A stretch of DNA of 9,457 bases from Verrucomicrobia bacterium UBA7008 (GTDB lineage: Bacteria > Verrucomicrobiota > Kiritimatiellia > RFP12 > UBA1067): the NCBI GenBank assembly GCA_002449695.1, contig DJXI01000039.1, positions 1 through 9,457 of the forward strand, in the 5' to 3' direction. The position numbers and the translations under genes are program-made. The number at the start of each line of letters is the position of its first letter. Position 1 is the first letter of the stretch. This document shows, piece after piece, positions 7,079 through 9,457 of this stretch. The notes beneath the pieces are model-generated. The model was given only the letters and a program-made list of their open reading frames with translations. It was not told where the DNA came from and ran no database searches.

Positions 7079-7126
7079 GTGGTGTATCCTTCTTCTTGGT
7101 GGTGAATGGGGTCGTCCGGCGGGCGC

Positions 7127-8884
7127 TTAGTCGAGCCAGGTCCAGAAGTACGCGTAGGCGGCGACGACGCAGCCGACGACGAGGACCGAGCCGAGCACGT
7201 CGATCCAGTTCCACGACGCGCGGTTCTCCTGCTTGAACTGCGCGTCGAGGCCCGCGAACGTGAGGCCCTTGACGTGCGCGTCGTCCGGCGCCGGCGCGGT
7301 GAGCGAGGCGATGAAGACGATGATGATCGACACGGCGAGCAGGATGCCCGAGAAGTAGAAGTCCTGGATGAACGCGAAGCCGTCCGCGCCGCCCCAGACG
7401 GCGTTCGCCGCGAGCTTGCACATGCCGAGGACGAAGCCGAGCGACAGTCCCCACACCGCGCCGCGCAGGTTCATGCGCTTCCAGACGAGGCCCATCACGA
7501 ACACCGCGACGATCGGCGGCGCGAGGAACGACTGGACGGCCTGGATGTACATGTAGAGGCCGCCGCCGGAGATCGCCTTCATGATCGGCAGCCACAGGAG
7601 GCCGAGCGCCGTCATGACGACGGTCGTCGTGCGGCCGATGGTGACGAGATGGCGCGGCGAGGTCTCGGGCTTCAGCTTCTGGTAGACGTCCACCGTGAAG
7701 AGCGTCGAGACGGAGTTGAAGAGCGAGGCGAGCGAGCTCATGAGCGCCGCGATCATGCCGGCGACGACGAGGCCGCGGAAGCCGACCGGCAGGAGCGTCT
7801 GCACGAGCGTCGGGAACACCTTGTCGCCGTCGATCTGCTTGACGCCGTCGACCGTCTTGCACATGAGCGTCTGGAACTCGACGCCGCCGATGACGACGTT
7901 GTTCTGCCACAGCGCGAAGCCGAGCATGCCGGGGACGAGGAAGAGGAAGACCGGGCAGAGCTTCAGCGCGCCGCCCCAGATCGCGCCGCGGCGGGCGTTC
8001 GTGAGGTTCTTCGCCGCGAGCGTGCGCTGGATGATGAACTGGTCGGTGCACCAGTACCAGACGCCGATCGTCGCCGAGGCGATCGCGACGCCGAGCCACG
8101 GGAACGCCTTGTGCGAAAGCGAATGCCACAGGCCGAACTGCTCGACGTTGCCCGTCGACTTGATCGTCTGCTTGAGGACCGCCCAGCCGTCGCCGATGGA
8201 CGAGGCGACCGCGCCCGTCTGCGCGTCGAGCGTCACGCCCGAGTGGCCGAGGTGGTAGAGCGCAAAGACCGTCACGGACAGCGTGCCCGCGAGGATGATG
8301 CCCGTCTGCACGAGGTCGGTGTAGACGACGGCGGAAAGTCCGCCGATGGACGAATAGACGCCCGCGAGGATGACGGTCGCGATCGCGCCGATCCAGAACG
8401 AGGTGATCGTCGTCCCGCCGATCGTCAGCTGCATCTCGGGGAGCATCACCTCGAAGAAGAGCGCGCCCGCGAAGACGGTGACGGAAATCTTGGTGAGGAC
8501 GTACGCCGCGAGCGAGACGAGCGAGAGGATCCAGCGCGCCCGCGCGCCGAAGCGCCGCTCGAGGAACTCGGGCATCGTGGAGACACCGCTCTTGTAGTAG
8601 AACGGAAGGAACACCCAGCTCATCATGACGAGCACCCACGCGTGCAGCTCCCAGTGCGCCTGGCTGAGGCCCGCCGCCGCGCCCGAGCCCGCGAGGCCGA
8701 TCAGGTGCTCGGAGCCGATGTTCGCGGCGAAGATCGACGCGCCGATCGCCAGCCACCCGACCGACCGGCCGCCGAGGAAGAGGTCCTCGCCCGATTCGAT
8801 CTTGTTCTTGCGCAACGTCACGTAGACGACGCCCGCAAGGAGCGCAAAGTAGCCTGCGATGACCAGCCAGTCGATGAATGTCAT
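7127..8884 (-). CDS. SGLT-type sodium:sugar symporter (SSS family)
   Basis: The 585-residue integral membrane protein has about 14 hydrophobic segments and a C-terminal helix. It carries SGLT landmarks: NIGSEHLIGLAGSGAAAGL (55-73), the SSIGGLSAVVYTDLVQT stretch (178-194), YWCTDQFIIQRTLAAKNL (277-294), and LMSSLASLFNSVSTLFT (381-397), the helix that holds the sodium-site serines in vSGLT. It imports a sugar with Na+ across the inner membrane. Co-transcription with the isomerase makes fucose or a similar deoxy or pentose sugar the best guess. The ATG at 8884 has AAGAGGAA at a normal spacing (8891-8898), and the first transmembrane helix begins directly after it; an upstream extension to 8950 adds a polar stretch that would contain the candidate promoter, so it is not used. 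It is the first gene of the catabolic operon. Confidence 0.94.
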   Translation of the reverse strand: MTFIDWLVIAGYFALLAGVVYVTLRKNKIESGEDLFLGGRSVGWLAIGASIFAANIGSEHLIGLAGSGAAAGLSQAHWELHAWVLVMMSWVFLPFYYKSGVSTMPEFLERRFGARARWILSLVSLAAYVLTKISVTVFAGALFFEVMLPEMQLTIGGTTITSFWIGAIATVILAGVYSSIGGLSAVVYTDLVQTGIILAGTLSVTVFALYHLGHSGVTLDAQTGAVASSIGDGWAVLKQTIKSTGNVEQFGLWHSLSHKAFPWLGVAIASATIGVWYWCTDQFIIQRTLAAKNLTNARRGAIWGGALKLCPVFLFLVPGMLGFALWQNNVVIGGVEFQTLMCKTVDGVKQIDGDKVFPTLVQTLLPVGFRGLVVAGMIAALMSSLASLFNSVSTLFTVDVYQKLKPETSPRHLVTIGRTTTVVMTALGLLWLPIMKAISGGGLYMYIQAVQSFLAPPIVAVFVMGLVWKRMNLRGAVWGLSLGFVLGMCKLAANAVWGGADGFAFIQDFYFSGILLAVSIIIVFIASLTAPAPDDAHVKGLTFAGLDAQFKQENRASWNWIDVLGSVLVVGCVVAAYAYFWTWLD

Positions 8885-8921
8885 GATTTGTTCCTCTTGA
8901 GTTTGAGTGAGATTGGCGGAT

Positions 8922-8950
8922 AGTTTATCATCATTCGCCGTCGAACGCAA
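8922..8950 (-). promoter_or_regulatory. proximal sigma70-type promoter of the symporter operon
   Basis: The minus strand has TTGCGT (8945-8950), a 17-bp spacer and TAAACT (8922-8927). Transcription would begin near 8915, giving a leader of about 30 nt. A palindrome lies 2 bp upstream of the -35. Confidence 0.5.
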
Positions 8951-8952
8951 TC

Positions 8953-8964
8953 ACCCAATTGGGT
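8953..8964. promoter_or_regulatory. perfect 12-bp palindrome, possible operator
   Basis: ACCCAATTGGGT is self-complementary. On the minus strand it extends to an 18-bp imperfect palindrome (ATTACCCAATTGGGTGAT, one mismatched pair). It lies just upstream of the proximal -35 and about 150 bp downstream of the distal promoter, so a bound regulator could activate one or block the other. Confidence 0.45.
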
Positions 8965-8970
8965 AATGTG

Positions 8971-8989
8971 CGCGCCGGCCGTCGGCGCG
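8971..8989. other. GC-rich hairpin in the symporter leader
   Basis: CGCGCCG (8971-8977) pairs with CGGCGCG (8983-8989) around a 5-nt loop. It lies between the two candidate promoters, so only a transcript from the distal one would contain it. No U-tract follows in either direction, so it is not a standard terminator; it could act as a pause or leader structure. Confidence 0.4.
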
Positions 8990-8994
8990 TGTGA

Positions 8995-9116
8995 TGTCCA
9001 GAAGCAAATGCAAGATTCTCTTGCGTTTAGTCCTTGAGAACACGGGACGGGATTGAAAGGCCGGACATTTCCCGTCATTCCTTCCTAGGAAGGAAACCCG
9101 CGTTTACTTCTGGACA
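8995..9116. repeat. 122-bp segment bounded by imperfect inverted repeats, with nested hairpins
   Basis: The left end TGTCCAGAAGCAAATGC (8995-9011) matches the reverse complement of the right end (9100-9116) in 15 of 17 positions, with the first ten identical; both differences are transitions. Inside are a stem GCAAGA/TCTTGC with a 3-nt loop (9010-9024), a 7-bp stem GACGGGA/TCCCGTC (9046-9052 with 9070-9076) and a perfect 18-bp palindrome (9078-9095). It could be a miniature inverted-repeat element or the template of a structured RNA. No target duplication is visible at the flanks. The right repeat overlaps the -10 of the promoter at 9114-9142, which argues against both arms being in that transcript. 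Confidence 0.55.
9078..9095. promoter_or_regulatory. perfect 18-bp palindrome
   Basis: TTCCTTCCTAGGAAGGAA is perfectly self-complementary. It lies 12-29 bp downstream of the likely start of the distal promoter, a position typical for a repressor site, and it would also form an early hairpin in that transcript. It is inside the IR-bounded segment. Confidence 0.5.
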
Positions 9117-9142
9117 ATACTGCCCGTCGCAGGTTTTGTCAA
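9114..9142 (-). promoter_or_regulatory. distal sigma70-type promoter facing the symporter
   Basis: The minus strand has a perfect TTGACA (9137-9142), a 17-bp spacer and TATTGT (9114-9119). Transcription would start near 9107 and give a leader of about 220 nt before the symporter ATG, containing the 18-bp palindrome, further hairpins and the 12-bp palindrome. Alternatively it serves a small RNA from the IR-bounded segment. Confidence 0.55.
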
Positions 9143-9148
9143 CTCCGA

Positions 9149-9190
9149 TCAGCAAGGCTCTCGCGCGACCTTGAATGAAACTTGCAACAT
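9149..9190 (-). CDS. 13-codon small ORF with strong ribosome binding site
   Basis: The ORF encodes MLQVSFKVAREPC and ends in TGA at 9149-9151. AAAGGAG (9197-9203) lies 6 nt before the ATG, the best Shine-Dalgarno in the window. It sits between the partial gene on the right and the distal promoter, about 70 bp after the partial gene's stop. It could be a leader or small regulatory peptide, or a remnant. It has no attenuation-like run of one codon. It contains the 16-bp sequence shared with the left edge of the window, in the frame that reads FKVAR in both places. Confidence 0.3.
   Translation of the reverse strand: MLQVSFKVAREPC
9160..9175 (-). repeat. 16-bp repeat, right copy
   Basis: TTCAAGGTCGCGCGAG on the minus strand, identical to 26-41 on the plus strand. 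The flanks of the two copies do not match. Confidence 0.6.
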
Positions 9191-9221
9191 AGTCTGCTCC
9201 TTTCGATAGCTGTAGCAGCGA

Positions 9222-9246
9222 GGCGGTGGCCGAATGCTCCACCGCC
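9222..9246 (-). terminator. candidate terminator hairpin after the partial gene
   Basis: GGCGGTGG (9222-9229) pairs perfectly with CCACCGCC (9239-9246) around a 9-nt loop, beginning 15 nt after the stop of the right-edge gene. No U-tract follows on the minus strand, so any termination would be weak or need Rho. Confidence 0.35.
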
Positions 9247-9261
9247 CCGCCGCCGCATTGC

Positions 9262-9457
9262 TTACGCCGCGCTGACGACCGTCGCCGTCTTGGGCAGGGA
9301 GACGCACTCCGTCTCGCCCTCGACGCGGGTGACGGTGAGCGTCACCTCGGTGCCGTCCTCGACGCCGCTCAGCTCGCCCGGCCACGCGACCGTGATCAGG
9401 TTCTCGCCGCAGCCCGTCACGGAACCGGCGACCTCGGTGCCGTCCGCGAAGACGAAC
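9262..9457 (-). CDS. C-terminal end of an unrecognised, probably beta-rich protein (partial)
   Basis: Sixty-four codons are visible before TAA at 9262-9264; the start lies beyond the right edge. The sequence alternates hydrophobic and polar or Thr/Val residues (for example VEDGTEVTLTVTRVEGETEC), ends in TATVVSAA, and has few Lys and many Thr, Val, Gly and Glu. That is typical of an immunoglobulin-like or other beta-sandwich domain. Two cysteines (in GCGEN and ECVSL) could form a disulfide, which would suggest an extracytoplasmic protein. Third codon positions are GC-rich like the other genes, supporting real coding. I cannot name a family. It is followed by a hairpin and 377 bp of non-coding DNA before the symporter, so it probably belongs to a separate unit. 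Confidence 0.6.
   Translation of the reverse strand, partial: FVFADGTEVAGSVTGCGENLITVAWPGELSGVEDGTEVTLTVTRVEGETECVSLPKTATVVSAA

Noticed and set aside
4781..7105. Very long open plus-strand frames opposite rsmE and the isomerase, and similar ones opposite the symporter and sulfatase
   Set aside because: They are Arg-, Glu- and Asp-rich low-complexity translations antisense to genes with clear family motifs, as expected from GC-rich codon bias.
8971..8989. GC-rich hairpin as a rho-independent terminator
   Set aside because: No T-tract follows on either strand.
9051..9059. GATTGAAAG, resembling the 3' end of some CRISPR repeats
   Set aside because: It occurs once, with no repeated unit at spacer distance.
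8881..9078. 65-codon minus-strand frame that overlaps the symporter start as ATGA
   Set aside because: Its codons are not GC-rich at the third position, it crosses the proximal promoter, both palindromes' surroundings and the hairpins, and the purine-rich stretch before its ATG is part of the 18-bp palindrome and too close. The overlap looks like chance, though a short leader peptide cannot be fully excluded.

Overview
The window looks like a piece of a GC-rich bacterial chromosome (roughly two thirds G+C by eye). Almost every gene is on the minus strand; the one clear plus-strand gene is a tRNA. A Tat-exported sulfatase, an SGLT-type sodium/sugar symporter, a fucose/arabinose-isomerase-like protein and a tandem heptanucleotide repeat together suggest a polysaccharide-degrading anaerobe of the Verrucomicrobiota/Kiritimatiellota/Lentisphaerota kind. 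That placement is inference from gene content; no phylogenetic marker was compared.

Right part, in transcription order (descending coordinates). At the right edge is the C-terminal end of an unrecognised, probably beta-rich protein (9262-9457). A 377-bp spacer follows, with a candidate terminator hairpin, a 13-codon ORF with a strong ribosome binding site, a promoter with a perfect TTGACA, a 122-bp segment bounded by long inverted repeats (8995-9116), a perfect 12-bp palindrome and a second promoter. Then come the symporter (7127-8884), the sugar isomerase (5591-7078), rsmE (4790-5548) and a formylglycine-type sulfatase (3207-4793). Gaps are 48 bp, 42 bp and a 4-bp ATGA overlap. This reads as a catabolic unit: the sulfatase removes sulfate outside the cytoplasm, the symporter imports the freed sugar, and the isomerase converts the aldose to a ketose. 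The 16S rRNA methyltransferase gene in the middle is the odd member, and it appears to have its own extended -10 promoter.

Middle. An intact tRNA-Arg(UCU) with encoded CCA (3127-3203, plus strand) points tail-to-tail at the sulfatase gene, with 3 bp between them. The 175 bp between the tRNA and the next minus-strand gene holds two divergent promoters (extended -10 TGATATACT for the tRNA, TTGAAG-18-TATAAT for the minus-strand operon) and a perfect 16-bp palindrome touching the -35 of the latter.

Left part. A three-gene operon for surface-glycan modification runs toward the left edge: a GT8 glycosyltransferase (1995-2951), an aminoglycoside-phosphotransferase-fold kinase (1120-1998, ATGA overlap) and a Stealth-family sugar-1-phosphate transferase (71-1051). 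Nine copies of a 7-bp unit fill nearly all of the kinase-Stealth junction, where a Shine-Dalgarno would normally be. The first 60 bases are AT-rich and may hold the start of a further minus-strand gene.

No insertion sequence, integrase or CRISPR array was seen. The least explained parts are the IR-bounded segment at 8995-9116, the heptamer repeat before the Stealth gene, and the rsmE-sulfatase coupling.
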